Of a stretch of 64,000 nucleotides of DNA, positions 36,591 through 45,831 are shown one piece after another. The translations under genes were made by a program, and so were the position numbers. The notes beneath the pieces are model-generated. The model made no database searches. It saw nothing but the letters and a program-made list of their open reading frames with translations, and was not told the origin of the DNA. The number at the start of each line of letters is the position of its first letter. Within the stretch, counting starts at the first letter, position 1. Origin of the DNA: Chloroflexota bacterium (GTDB lineage Bacteria; Chloroflexota; Anaerolineae; J102); the NCBI GenBank assembly GCA_029782215.1, contig JAKOVD010000209.1, positions 27,099 through 91,098 on the forward strand. The letters are read 5' to 3'.

Positions 36591-37666
36591 CCAATGTGCA
36601 GCATGCGTTCCACGGCGGTGTAAGCGCGCACGCGGATTTCCTCAGGGACATCGATGACGTACTGGGTGTACAGCAGCGCGTCGCGTGTGTCCTGGAGCGT
36701 GATCTGGTTCATATGCGGGCAGCGCACGGAACAAAGGCGGAGCATGTCTTTGTCGGGATTGGCGGCGGCCACGTTGTCCCCCATCGAGCATTCGGTCAGG
36801 AGCAGGTAGTGGGGCGCGCGGGATTGCTCGACATAACGAATCATGGCGTTGGTGCTGCCGGAGAAGTCAGACGCGGCCACCACCTCGGGACTGCACTCGG
36901 GATGGGCGAGAATGACGACGTCGGGATATTGTTCGCGCACCAGGGCGATGTCGCCGACGGTGAACTTCTCGTGCACCTCACAGCGGCCGCGCCAGCCGAT
37001 CATCTGGTAGTCGAGGCCGGTCGTGTCCAGGCTGATGGCGCCGCTGGCCAACCGCGTGGGAAAGACGATGTGCTTGCCGGTTTCCCTGGCGACGTTGCTG
37101 GCGAGGTACTCGTCGGGCAGGAAGATGACCGTATCGGACTTGAACGAAGCGACGACGGCGGCGGCATTGCTCGAGGTGCAGCAGATGTCGCTTTCGGCCT
37201 TGACGTCGGCGTAGGTGTTCACATAGCTGACAACCGGCACCCCCGGAAAGCGCTGCTTGAGGGCAATGACATCGGCGGCGGTGATGCTGGCAGCGAGCGA
37301 GCAGCCGGCGCGCAGGGATGGCAGCAGGACCGTGCGCGTCGGGTTGAGAATCTTGGCGGTTTCAGCCATAAAGCGGACGCCGCAGAAGATGATGATGTCT
37401 TTGTTGGTGTGGGCGGCCTTGCGGCTGAGGTCAAGCGAATCGCCGACGAAATCGGGGATGGAGTGGAACAGGGCCGGCTCCATGTAGTTGTGCCCCAAGA
37501 TGACGGCGTTGCGCTTCAGCTTGAGCTGGTTGATTTCATGGGCCAGCTCGGCCTTCTCGCGCAGCTCGAAATCAGGCGAGATGGCGCCAAGCCGCATCTT
37601 GAGCTCGGCAAAGATGTCGTCGACCGTCATGCGAGTGCGGTCTTGTGAGGCGAGAGTGGTGGACAT
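36587..37666 (-). CDS. nadA: Quinolinate synthase A
   Basis: 359 aa. A 4Fe-4S enzyme of the long type. ILGHNYMEPALFHSIPDFVGDSL, FCGVRFMAETAKIL, LRAGCSLAASI, CCTSSNA, ILAHPECSPEV and CSVRCPHMNQI hold the substrate and cluster cysteines. It condenses iminoaspartate with dihydroxyacetone phosphate to quinolinate. It lies 22 bases after nadC and overlaps nadB. Confidence 0.96.
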   Translation of the reverse strand: MSTTLASQDRTRMTVDDIFAELKMRLGAISPDFELREKAELAHEINQLKLKRNAVILGHNYMEPALFHSIPDFVGDSLDLSRKAAHTNKDIIIFCGVRFMAETAKILNPTRTVLLPSLRAGCSLAASITAADVIALKQRFPGVPVVSYVNTYADVKAESDICCTSSNAAAVVASFKSDTVIFLPDEYLASNVARETGKHIVFPTRLASGAISLDTTGLDYQMIGWRGRCEVHEKFTVGDIALVREQYPDVVILAHPECSPEVVAASDFSGSTNAMIRYVEQSRAPHYLLLTECSMGDNVAAANPDKDMLRLCSVRCPHMNQITLQDTRDALLYTQYVIDVPEEIRVRAYTAVERMLHIG

Positions 37667-37688
37667 AGAAAGACTCCTCGCGCGCGTT

Positions 37689-38555
37689 TCAGTCTGGCCG
37701 GATATCCAGGCTGATATCGAGCGCCTTTACGGAATGTGTCAGGGCGCCGACGGAGATGTAGTCGACGCCGGTGGCGGCAATGCCACTAACCGTCTGCAGG
37801 TTCACGTTGCCAGATGCCTCCAGGGGAATGCGACCGGCGGCGATGCGAACGGCTTCGGCCATCTGCGTCACAGTCATATTGTCCAGCAGAATCCGGTCAA
37901 TGGGCTGTTCCAAAGCTTCCCGTAGCTGAGCAAGGTTTTGCACCTCGACCTCAATCGGGCGGTGACGTTCATCCCCAGCCCGCACGCGGCGGACGGCCTC
38001 GGTGATGCCACCCACAGCGGCAATGTGGTTGTCCTTGATCAGCGCCATGTCATAGAGCCCGATGCGGTGGTTATGTCCACCGCCCAGGCGCACCGCCCAC
38101 TTGTCCAGCCAACGCAGGCCCGGCGCCGTCTTGCGGGTGTCGAGGATCAAGGCCCGCGTTCCGGCCACGGCATCCACATACTGGCGCGCCAGCGTGGCGA
38201 TGCCGGACATGCGCTGCATGAAGTTCAGGGCCACGCGCTCCCCCGTCAGGATGGAACGTCCCGGCCCGACCACCGTGGCCACCACCTGGCGGTTATGCAC
38301 GCGTTCGCCATCGGCGGCCTGGCTGGTGAATTCCACCCGGGGATCGAGCTGGGCAAAGACCAGCCTTGCGACCTCCAGCCCTGCCAGCACGCCGTCCCCC
38401 TTGATCAGGAAATCGCCGACGAGAGTGGCATCGGCAGGAATGGTGTTGAGGCTGGTGACATCGCCGTCGCCGATGTCCTCGGCCAGGGCGCCTCGCAGAA
38501 TTCGTTCGACTTCTGCGAGGTTGAAGCCATCCGGGGTGTTGGGAGGCGTCATCAT
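37689..38555 (-). CDS. nadC: Nicotinate-nucleotide diphosphorylase (carboxylating)
   Basis: 288 aa from the ATG at 38555. A second ATG follows at once, and a TTG at 38588 would start inside a hairpin. Motifs are ALAEDIGDGDVTS, NFMQRMSGIATLAR, ILDTRKTAPGLRWLDKWAVRLGGGHNHR and EVEVQNLAQL. It turns quinolinate and PRPP into NaMN. First gene of the de novo NAD operon. Two strong hairpins lie directly upstream. Confidence 0.95.
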   Translation of the reverse strand: MMTPPNTPDGFNLAEVERILRGALAEDIGDGDVTSLNTIPADATLVGDFLIKGDGVLAGLEVARLVFAQLDPRVEFTSQAADGERVHNRQVVATVVGPGRSILTGERVALNFMQRMSGIATLARQYVDAVAGTRALILDTRKTAPGLRWLDKWAVRLGGGHNHRIGLYDMALIKDNHIAAVGGITEAVRRVRAGDERHRPIEVEVQNLAQLREALEQPIDRILLDNMTVTQMAEAVRIAAGRIPLEASGNVNLQTVSGIAATGVDYISVGALTHSVKALDISLDIRPD

Positions 38556-38583
38556 GCGCTTGCTCAGAGGGTCAATGGGATCA

Positions 38584-38621
38584 CGCAACCCCAGCCTGCT
38601 TCAATGCGGGCTGGGGTTGCG
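38584..38621. promoter_or_regulatory. Hairpin abutting the nadC start
   Basis: CGCAACCCCAGCC (38584-38596) and its perfect complement (38609-38621), 13 bp, loop 12 bases, about 30 bases before the nadC ATG. No T-run follows on the minus strand. It may be an unusual terminator of the lipoprotein gene or a leader structure of nadC. Confidence 0.5.
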
Positions 38622-38652
38622 TCAAAAGACGTGATGGATGAGGCGGATGCCT

Positions 38653-38695
38653 GCTTGGACAAGAAGGCATCCGGCGGGCGCCTTCTTGTCCAAGC
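38653..38695. terminator. Long hairpin after the repeat lipoprotein gene
   Basis: GCTTGGACAAGAAGGC (38653-38668) pairs perfectly with 38680-38695 (16 bp, 11-base loop). It lies 43 bases after the lipoprotein stop. An alternative fold pairs GGATGCC with GGCATCC. Confidence 0.55.
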
Positions 38696-38737
38696 CAGAC
38701 GCCGATGGTTGTTTTTCTGTGACCGCTGTCCCGGAGA

Positions 38738-41320
38738 TCACTGTCCTTCCTGGAAGTTCTGTGCCCAGGCAAAGGGATAGCGGAGGTAGAGGGGTTGGCC
38801 GATGCTGTAGACGGCCTGGGCCGCGGCTTCGGGCTGTCCGGGCCGGTACACCTCGAGCAAATACAGTTCGCCGTCGGTGGCGCCGGTGGTCTGAAGCTGG
38901 GTCTGCGCGCCGCCGCCTGGGCCGGCCTTGAACTCACTGCTGTCGACCAGCGTGAAGTTGACGGCGCCGCTGCCAGCGCCGGCGCTGCGGTAGCGGGCCA
39001 GGATCAGGGACTCGTTCGGCGCAAAGCCGGCTACGCTCACCTTGACGGGCGTCCCGGCCGGGGTCGTTCGCGGCTCCACGACCACATGAGGGCTGGTCGC
39101 CTTGACTACCTCGAAGCTGCCGGTGAACGACTTGCCGCCGCCGCTGGCGCTGACCTGGTAGGCGCCCAGGGCTTCGTTGTTCAAGGCGTACCAGTGCAGG
39201 TCGGCGAAGCCTTCGCTGTCGGTCTTGTCCGAGATGGCGATGCGTTCGCCCTTGGGCGTGGTGACGACGGCGTTGAAGTCCGTGTTGGCGGGAAGGCCCT
39301 GTGCCATGAGGTAGGCAAAGGTGCCGCGCTGGACGACCGTCGGCAGGAGACAGATCACGGCGTCGCCGCTGGCGGCGCCAGGGCAGGAGGGCCGGCCGCT
39401 GGTGTCTTCCGACAAGGTTACGGTTGAGGGCGGAACCTGGCCGGCCGCAGGAGCCGCAGCCGTGGGAACGGGCGTTTCTGCCGCAGTGGCGGCGGGCGTC
39501 GCCGGCACGGTCTCGGTGACGGTTTCCGTGGGCGCTTCGGCGACGATGGTCGAGACTGCGGTGGCCTCGGGCGTCGCCGCAGCCGTTGCCTCAGGCGTCG
39601 CCGCCGGCTGTGCCACCGTTACCGCCCCCGTCTCGGTGCGGCCCAGGTACAGGCTGTAGACATCATAGCTGCCGTTGAGGGGCTGGTTGTAGCCAAAGAA
39701 GTCGACGGCGCTGGCAGCGACGTCGATGCCGGGGAAGTTGTAGGTCGGCCCGCCCTGGGCGATGACAGCGTACTGGCCCGGCTCAAGCCCAAACGACTGA
39801 TCGAACTGCACCTTGGCGGCGCCGAACTTGTTGGTGGGGACCTGCCACTTCTTCTGCAGGGCGCCTTGTCCCTGTTCGTTCAGACGATAGAGACCCAGGT
39901 CCACCGTGGCTTTGGACGGGAAGCCGGTCAGGTTCAGGAAGGAGCCTACCTTGGGGTCGATCTGATGCGGGTAGACAAGGATGTGAGGCGCCGTGGCCGT
40001 GCCCACGTTCCAGGAGATCGAAGCCTCGTTGCCGGCGGCTGACTTGGCCACGGCCTTGTATTTGCCCGTGCCTTCGCCAGGAGCGCTGTACCAGCGGAAG
40101 TCCTTGGTGCCATCGCTGCCGGCGGTCAGCACCAGCGGCGTCTGCTCGCCATTGGCCATCTGCACCGTCACGTTGATCTGCTCACCGGGGGCAAAGCCCT
40201 GGGCGCAGCCAAGCCACCAGTTGCCGATCTCACCGCGGTCCGGAGAAAGCTGCAGGACGGGGGAGCTGGCGGGCGTGCACAGCGGGAGCGAGGCGGGTGT
40301 CACGTTGACCAGCAGGGTGTCCGGCAGACCGCTCGCCGCCTGCACCGGGGCAGGGGCGCCGGGAAGTGGGCTTGCCTGGGGAACCACCGTGGCGGGGCTG
40401 GCGGGGGTTTCGCTTCCCGCGGAGGCGACGGGCGCCGCCTGCGGCCGCGTCACGTCGGCCAGCACCATGAGCGGCTCCTGGTCGGGGAACTTCAGTGTGG
40501 CAGGGTCGCCCAGCTCCATGCCGGTCGGCAGGAGAACGAGCATGTAGCGGCCGGCGGGAAGATCAGCGACGTCGAGTTCCAGGTCAGCCCGCCCGTTGGC
40601 ATCGGCGGCGATGCCGATCGAAATCAGGAAGTCACCGTCGATGGCGCCAGGCGCTGCGCCAGGCGCCGCGTCCTTGACTGTGTACAGGGCAAAGCGGGCC
40701 GTGCCGTTGGCCGGCAGACCCCCAACGGATGCCTTCATCTTGGTGGGGTTGTCGGCAAGCGGCTCGGTCAGTGCGATCATCGGTCCCTTGGCCTCCCGCA
40801 CCCGGAAGCTCACGTCGCTCTTAGCGTCGCCGGCCGCAGCCGCCAACGTCCAATCGCCGAGCTTGTCGTCCGGCTGCAGCCGCAGCGCAAAGGCTGCCAC
40901 ATCGGCACCGTCGTGGTCGACGCTGGTCAGCGTGAAGGTGCGCTTCTGACCTTCGGGGCCGGTGAGCTCGAAGTTGACAGGAGAGCCGGCCGGCGCACCG
41001 GTCACGCAGAAGAGGTAGTCTTTTCCGGGCTGAATGCCGCCCAACGGCAGGGAGACGCTGCTCAGCTTGAACTCGCTGCCGCCCTTGAGACACTGCGCCG
41101 GCAGCTCGTCCTGCGGGCGACCCTCGACGTGCAGCACAGAGGGGGGCTGTGAACTGAGCACGGGCGTGGGCGTGCCAGGCGTAGCGGAGGCCTTGGGGCC
41201 GGTCGTGGCAGTAGATGATGCGGCAGGGCCCTCTTCGGAGCTGCACGCAGCCAACACCAGAGCCAGCAGGGCGATACTGGCGAGAAGGAGCCACAGCGAA
41301 GGGGAACGGCGGTGGGTCAT
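38738..41320 (-). CDS. Lipoprotein with three related beta domains, unknown function
   Basis: 860 aa. Lipoprotein signal (LLLASIALLALVLAACSSEE; Cys26) and a strong ribosome site (GAGGAGG). It has three repeats of one pattern, at about 50-290, 340-570 and 640-850. Each begins with a Cys-containing segment and a GfaPG-like phrase and ends with a sandwich module. The last two share ATAPHILVYP/ATSPHVVVEP. Pro/Thr/Ala linkers separate them. No catalytic motif is recognised. It looks like an extracytoplasmic adhesive or binding protein. Confidence 0.75.
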   Translation of the reverse strand: MTHRRSPSLWLLLASIALLALVLAACSSEEGPAASSTATTGPKASATPGTPTPVLSSQPPSVLHVEGRPQDELPAQCLKGGSEFKLSSVSLPLGGIQPGKDYLFCVTGAPAGSPVNFELTGPEGQKRTFTLTSVDHDGADVAAFALRLQPDDKLGDWTLAAAAGDAKSDVSFRVREAKGPMIALTEPLADNPTKMKASVGGLPANGTARFALYTVKDAAPGAAPGAIDGDFLISIGIAADANGRADLELDVADLPAGRYMLVLLPTGMELGDPATLKFPDQEPLMVLADVTRPQAAPVASAGSETPASPATVVPQASPLPGAPAPVQAASGLPDTLLVNVTPASLPLCTPASSPVLQLSPDRGEIGNWWLGCAQGFAPGEQINVTVQMANGEQTPLVLTAGSDGTKDFRWYSAPGEGTGKYKAVAKSAAGNEASISWNVGTATAPHILVYPHQIDPKVGSFLNLTGFPSKATVDLGLYRLNEQGQGALQKKWQVPTNKFGAAKVQFDQSFGLEPGQYAVIAQGGPTYNFPGIDVAASAVDFFGYNQPLNGSYDVYSLYLGRTETGAVTVAQPAATPEATAAATPEATAVSTIVAEAPTETVTETVPATPAATAAETPVPTAAAPAAGQVPPSTVTLSEDTSGRPSCPGAASGDAVICLLPTVVQRGTFAYLMAQGLPANTDFNAVVTTPKGERIAISDKTDSEGFADLHWYALNNEALGAYQVSASGGGKSFTGSFEVVKATSPHVVVEPRTTPAGTPVKVSVAGFAPNESLILARYRSAGAGSGAVNFTLVDSSEFKAGPGGGAQTQLQTTGATDGELYLLEVYRPGQPEAAAQAVYSIGQPLYLRYPFAWAQNFQEGQ

Positions 41321-41442
41321 AAGGCCTCCTCGAAATGGATGCCCAGGTGGGCGGAATCAGCAGCCACAGTGTGTCATGCCGGGCGCGGTATGGCGAAAAC
41401 CGGGTAGTCGTGCAGGCGGGTGCGTTCCATCATACGTGATGA

Positions 41443-42987
41443 CTATCCGTTGGCCGTCTCGATACGCTTTTGAATGGCGAGAATGTCCTGCTCCAGGTCG
41501 GGGCGCTTCTGGCGCAGCGTGTCCAGGTCATGATAGGCAACGCCGAAGTGCTGGCTGCGCTCCAACTGGTCGGTGATCTTGAGCGTCAGCTCGATGGCGT
41601 GATCGTAGGCCTTGTTTGCCTCGTCGACGCGACTGGCAGCCAACAGAAGCAGGCCGTGATTGAAGGCCAGGTCGATCCGTTCGGGATCGGCCTGGACGGC
41701 GGCGGCGCTGGCAGCAACGGCCGTGGCGTAGTCGCCGGCGAGGTAGGCAGCCCAGGCCAGGCTGCCCTGGACGAAAGCATCGCTCCGACCCAACTCGATG
41801 GCCTTCTGGAAGTCGGCCTTGGCGCCTTCCGGGTCGCCATGGTCCATGCGATAGACGCCGCGGGTCGTATAAATATCGGCCAGGGCGCGCTGGCGGTCAG
41901 GCGTCTGCGGTTCGCCGATGAGAGCGATGGCTTTGTCGAAGGCGGCGTTGGCGGCGCTGGTGTCGCCCTGGATCAAGGCGATCTGCCCCAACGCAAAGTA
42001 GAGTTGCCAGGAGTCGGGCTGGGCCCGCAGGGCATCGAGAATCAGCGCCTGGGCCCCGGGGAGGTTCCCCAACTGGGCGTAGGACATGGCCAGGCCCACA
42101 ACCGTCAGGGGATCGTTGGGGTTCTGGCGCTGCGCCATTTCGAAGTAGTCGCGCGCCGCCTGCCAGTTTTGATCGACCACACCTGCAATATAGCCCAGTT
42201 GCCAGTTGATCGAGGAGGCAAAGGCATCCATGTCCTGGCGCTGTTCGACCGGAACCTGGCGGGGCAGGAGGCGCACCGCTTCCTGCAGAAAGGGAAGCGC
42301 CTTCTTGTACCTGCCGTTCCAGAAGAGGCTCTGGCCGGTGATCCAGGTCTGCAAGTACTGCAAGGGCTTGTCATTACCCTGCGGCGCATAGGTGCGGTAG
42401 GTGGCAGGTTCCAGGCTCGGGAAGATCACCGCCCCGCCGTTGGCGGCTGCGGCAGGGGTGCGCGGCAGGCCAGGCGGGCGCAGGTCGATGCGGCTCAGGA
42501 TCGTGGCGCCATCATAGGTGCCGGTGACGAGAACGGCCGGGGCGTAGGTTTCCATGATGTCGGGCAGGCTGCGTTCGAGCGGCGCCCGCGGAAGCGTCTC
42601 GATGCGGTACAGGTCCTGGGCATCGGGCGTCTGTCGCAGGTCATTGGCCAGCGTGCTGCCGATGGGTTGGGGATCTCCCCCCTTGCGCTGAAACGGTGCG
42701 ATGACCGCCAGGAACTCACCCTGTTGGGCCGGTGCAAAGGCAGGCGCCGTGATGCCGGTGGGGGAGCGAAGCATCAGCCATGCGCCGGTCGCCATCGTTC
42801 CCAGCCCGAATACCACGAGGATAACCACCAGGAGCAGCCAGAGGCGCGTGCGAGATGAAGAACGTGGCCATAGACGGCGCACTCTGGCAGAAAAGGAAGA
42901 ACTTGACACGAAGGGTTGCGTTGACCGCGCTAAGATTCCGAGTAGGTGGATTCTAGCAGTCCTTGCACTGATACACAACTGATTCAC
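41443..42987 (-). CDS. TPR protein with N-terminal membrane anchor
   Basis: Up to 514 aa. The first 40 residues read like non-coding DNA and real starts may be GTG codons at about 42909 or 42885. A TM helix (LWLLLVVILVVFGLGTMATGAWLML) is followed by a domain of about 130 residues resembling an ABC-type tripartite or adenylate-cyclase-linked periplasmic fold (ILVTGTYDGATILSRIDLRPP), then eight TPRs (DYFEMAQRQNPNDPLTVVGLAMSYAQLG and so on). A solute- or peptidoglycan-linked scaffold is possible. No enzyme motif. Confidence 0.75.
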   Translation of the reverse strand: MNQLCISARTARIHLLGILARSTQPFVSSSSFSARVRRLWPRSSSRTRLWLLLVVILVVFGLGTMATGAWLMLRSPTGITAPAFAPAQQGEFLAVIAPFQRKGGDPQPIGSTLANDLRQTPDAQDLYRIETLPRAPLERSLPDIMETYAPAVLVTGTYDGATILSRIDLRPPGLPRTPAAAANGGAVIFPSLEPATYRTYAPQGNDKPLQYLQTWITGQSLFWNGRYKKALPFLQEAVRLLPRQVPVEQRQDMDAFASSINWQLGYIAGVVDQNWQAARDYFEMAQRQNPNDPLTVVGLAMSYAQLGNLPGAQALILDALRAQPDSWQLYFALGQIALIQGDTSAANAAFDKAIALIGEPQTPDRQRALADIYTTRGVYRMDHGDPEGAKADFQKAIELGRSDAFVQGSLAWAAYLAGDYATAVAASAAAVQADPERIDLAFNHGLLLLAASRVDEANKAYDHAIELTLKITDQLERSQHFGVAYHDLDTLRQKRPDLEQDILAIQKRIETANG

Positions 42988-43302
42988 GCCTACGGCAACC
43001 CGTGCCTGCTGCCGGCAGCCGCTCCCTGTTCGCCATCCGCTGAACTGTCCGCGCTACCCGTAGACGCGCGGAGCGCTCACGGCTGCCCTGCCGTGAGCGC
43101 TCCATCAAAAGGAGGAGAAGAAGAGATTACCATCTCTTGCTTCGTACAATAGCAGGCTGCTGAGTATTTTGCTGGACGTACAGCCTACGCTTACCCTACG
43201 GTAAGCGTTCGCGAATCCCATTCCCGAAAGAAATCGTAACTTCTTAGCCATGAAGGGGTCTGCCGGCGCCGGTGGGACCAACCTGCGGCGGCGGAGCGCT
43301 GG
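42988..43302. other. Gene-free gap with two hairpins
   Basis: 315 bases without a convincing gene. It contains a 14-bp perfect hairpin (GGAGCGCTCACGGC, 43070-43083, with 43090-43103) and a 9-bp hairpin with a CTAC loop (ACGCTTACC, 43187-43195, with 43200-43208). The latter may end the phosphoesterase transcript. No tRNA-like arms were found. Confidence 0.5.
43070..43103. terminator. 14-bp perfect hairpin
   Basis: Stem 43070-43083/43090-43103, loop TGCCCT. It lies in the gap between the phosphoesterase and TPR genes. There is no T-run on either strand, so factor-independent termination is uncertain. Confidence 0.45.
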
Positions 43303-44010
43303 TCAGGACGGCGCGGAGAAGTCAAGATCGAGCACGCGGAACGGGTAGACATTGATGATGTCGGTTTGGCCGAGTCGTGTCTGTGTCTGTTCCGCGTTGC
43401 CGTAGACGTGTTGGTGGCCGTGCAGCATGTAGCGCGGCCGGCACCAGCGCAGCAGGAGATGAAAGGCCTGAAACCCGACGTGCGGGCGGTCTTCGGCGTC
43501 GTGGATGCCAAAGGGCGGCGAGTGGGCGACGAAGATGTCGAGGGCGCGCCCGTAGCGCAGCCGGTTGAGCAGCATCTGCGGCATCATGCCCAGGACGCGC
43601 CTCTTCATCTCGGCCTGCGTGTACTGGTAGTGCGGATTCTGGTTATAACGGTGCGACCCCTGCAGTCCGGCGACCAGGAGGCCATCGACCATGCGAACAC
43701 GGCGATGAAGATTGGCGCCGCCCTGGGGCTCGGTGATCACCGACCCATCCTGGCGATGTTCGGGCCGGTCGTGGTTGCCGTGCACATAGTACATGGGGCG
43801 GTCGAGCACCGACACGATGTACTCAAGGTAGTAGTAGGGGAGATCGCCGCAGGCCACCACAAAGTCGACGTTGGCGGCTGCGACAGCCAGGTTGGGCCCG
43901 TAGATCCTGGGCTCCACTTTGTCGCTGACGGCAAGAACGCGCCAGCTTTTGCGGACCGCGGCGTGGGAATCCTCAGTTGGGACTGAGCCAGCCATCGGTT
44001 CCGAACCCAT
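43303..44010 (-). CDS. Metallophosphoesterase (calcineurin-like)
   Basis: 235 aa. The core starts at SWRVLAVSDKVEP. VACGDLPYYYLEYI, VHGNHD, FVAHSPPFGIHD and LHGHQHVYG are the metal-site motifs. Asp in SDKVEP replaces the usual DxH first motif (Lys instead of Gly/Thr-His), which may alter metal binding. It overlaps the end of the Lon-substrate-domain gene by 38 bases (ATG 44010) or 23 bases (ATG 43995). Confidence 0.85.
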   Translation of the reverse strand: MGSEPMAGSVPTEDSHAAVRKSWRVLAVSDKVEPRIYGPNLAVAAANVDFVVACGDLPYYYLEYIVSVLDRPMYYVHGNHDRPEHRQDGSVITEPQGGANLHRRVRMVDGLLVAGLQGSHRYNQNPHYQYTQAEMKRRVLGMMPQMLLNRLRYGRALDIFVAHSPPFGIHDAEDRPHVGFQAFHLLLRWCRPRYMLHGHQHVYGNAEQTQTRLGQTDIINVYPFRVLDLDFSAPS

Positions 44011-44647
44011 GCTTCTGGCTATCGGCGATGGTGGCGTTGATCCACGCCATCAGATCGAGCTCGCTGTACAGGAGCCGGGTCTCCCTGGCCAGAAGCCGCG
44101 GCAGGTGGTTGATCGCAAGCAGGGACTGCTTCTCCTCGTTGCTGACCTGCAGGACGATGGCGGTGAGATAGGCGAGCTGTGTGGGCTCCGCGGGGACGGT
44201 ATGGACGCCAAAGCGAATGCCGGAAGCCTGGGTGAGCGCCTCCAGGTACTGCGGGAGCAGTCCCTGGACGCGCTCGTGCAGCGCGTGCGCTTCTTCCGTC
44301 TCGGTCTGCAGCAGGGGGAGGGTGCTGATCACCCCCTGCAGATAGGGTTTGTCGTGCTGAAAGCGGGCGATGCGGAAGCGGTCGCCGCCGTTGATATTGA
44401 TGCCGAAGGTGCCGTCCTGCAGCCGCTCCACCTCGGTGATGTGGGCGAGGGTCCCGATCTCGTGGGGCAGAGGCTCTGCCTCCTGGTCGGAAGGTGGTTT
44501 GGCCAGCACCAGACCGAAGGGCATGCCGCTGTCGAGGCAGTCCTGCAGCAGGGAGCGGTAGCGAGGCTCAAAGATGCGGAGTTGGCGCACCTGGCCGGGA
44601 AAGAGCACGAGAGGCAGCGGAAACAGCGGAATCAACGAGTAGGCCAT
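43973..44647 (-). CDS. Lon-protease substrate-binding-domain protein
   Basis: 224 aa from the ATG at 44647. A stand-alone LON N-terminal domain (PLFPLPLVLFPGQVRQLRIFEPRYRSLLQDCL; IGTLAHITEVERLQDG; INGGDRFRI), with no ATPase or protease part. Such proteins are common. Their role, perhaps substrate adaptor, is unproven. It starts 44 bases after truD. Confidence 0.88.
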   Translation of the reverse strand: MAYSLIPLFPLPLVLFPGQVRQLRIFEPRYRSLLQDCLDSGMPFGLVLAKPPSDQEAEPLPHEIGTLAHITEVERLQDGTFGININGGDRFRIARFQHDKPYLQGVISTLPLLQTETEEAHALHERVQGLLPQYLEALTQASGIRFGVHTVPAEPTQLAYLTAIVLQVSNEEKQSLLAINHLPRLLARETRLLYSELDLMAWINATIADSQKHGFGTDGWLSPN

Positions 44648-44690
44648 GACGCAGGTCCGAGGTCGGGAGACGCGGTGAAGCCGTCCGGGG

Positions 44691-45758
44691 TCAGGTTTCG
44701 GCGTCAGGAAGGGGGTCGTCGGCAACGAGCTGGGGCTCTGCTTTGAGCACCTCCCGCAGCACAATGGTAGCGTAGGCGCCCTTGGGGAGGAAAAAACGGA
44801 CCACGAAGCCTTGGGGGTCCGGCAGCAAGGCGATGGGCTGGAGGAAAAGCCTGGCAGGACGGCGGCTGCCGGCCACGCGGTGGCGCCGCCACTCTTCCGG
44901 TCTGACCGGGCTGGTGGCCAACACCTCCGCTTCCAACGCGGCGGCGGCTCCCTGCGGCGACCACATCTCGTAGCCAAAGAGCGGTCCGGTAAAGGTGATC
45001 TCCCGGCGTTCAAAGCGGGCCTGGTCCGTCGCCACGTCTTCCACGATGAACATGCCGCCGGTGTCGGTCTTCTTGGCCAACTCGCCGGGCAAGAGACGGT
45101 CGAACAGGCTGCGATGGATGCGCAGCGCCAGGTACTCGTTGAAAAGCCGGGCCTGGTAGGCCGAGGTCATCAGCTCATAGAGCCACCTGGCGCCCGGACG
45201 GCGTTCCTTGCCGGTGAGGATGGCCAGACCGCGTTCGGCATTGTCGCCCCACGAGCCGAAACGCTGGGTGCCAAAGTAGTTGGGCAACCCTCTTTCCTGC
45301 AGGGCGTCGATCACCGCCGCGGCGCAGGCAAGGGGATCGGGCGCCGTGGGGTCCAGGACGGTGATGGTGAAGCGATTGCCCAGCAGGTGCCCCGTGCGCA
45401 GCTTCTTGCCGTGGGGGATGGCCCAATGGAATTCAAGGCCGAGTTCGCCGGCGGCAGCCTGCGCATCGGCAGGCTGCACTTTGGGAAGGGAGAAGACCTG
45501 GGTCGAGCGCGCCTGGCGGTCTTTCAGGCCGGCGTAGCCGATGTCGCGCGGCGGCACCCGCAGCTCCGCCGCCAGGTCCGCAATGACCTGCTGGGTCGTA
45601 CGGCCTGAGCGGCTGAGGCAGACGAAAAGATGATCCCCTTGCCCGTCCGGGGCGTAAAGCGGCACCTCTTCCACCACGAAGTGCTCAGGCTCTACCTTGA
45701 TCTGGCCGCCGGTGCCGGCCAGGTCGGGTGTGATCAGGGGCAGGTCGGCCATGGTCAT
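44691..45758 (-). CDS. truD: tRNA pseudouridine(13) synthase TruD
   Basis: 355 aa. IGYAGLKDRQARSTQ carries the catalytic Asp80. FVVEEVPLY and GNRFTITVLD are other TruD motifs, and LPNYFGTQRFGSWGDN is the conserved helix. It modifies U13 of tRNA-Glu. It follows pdxT after 73 bases. Confidence 0.95.
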   Translation of the reverse strand: MTMADLPLITPDLAGTGGQIKVEPEHFVVEEVPLYAPDGQGDHLFVCLSRSGRTTQQVIADLAAELRVPPRDIGYAGLKDRQARSTQVFSLPKVQPADAQAAAGELGLEFHWAIPHGKKLRTGHLLGNRFTITVLDPTAPDPLACAAAVIDALQERGLPNYFGTQRFGSWGDNAERGLAILTGKERRPGARWLYELMTSAYQARLFNEYLALRIHRSLFDRLLPGELAKKTDTGGMFIVEDVATDQARFERREITFTGPLFGYEMWSPQGAAAALEAEVLATSPVRPEEWRRHRVAGSRRPARLFLQPIALLPDPQGFVVRFFLPKGAYATIVLREVLKAEPQLVADDPLPDAET

Positions 45759-45831
45759 GGCCGCTAGTGTGGGTCAGGGCATGGGGGATGTCAAGTCTGC
45801 CGGGAAACGCGAGGCGGCTGCGCGAGGGCGC

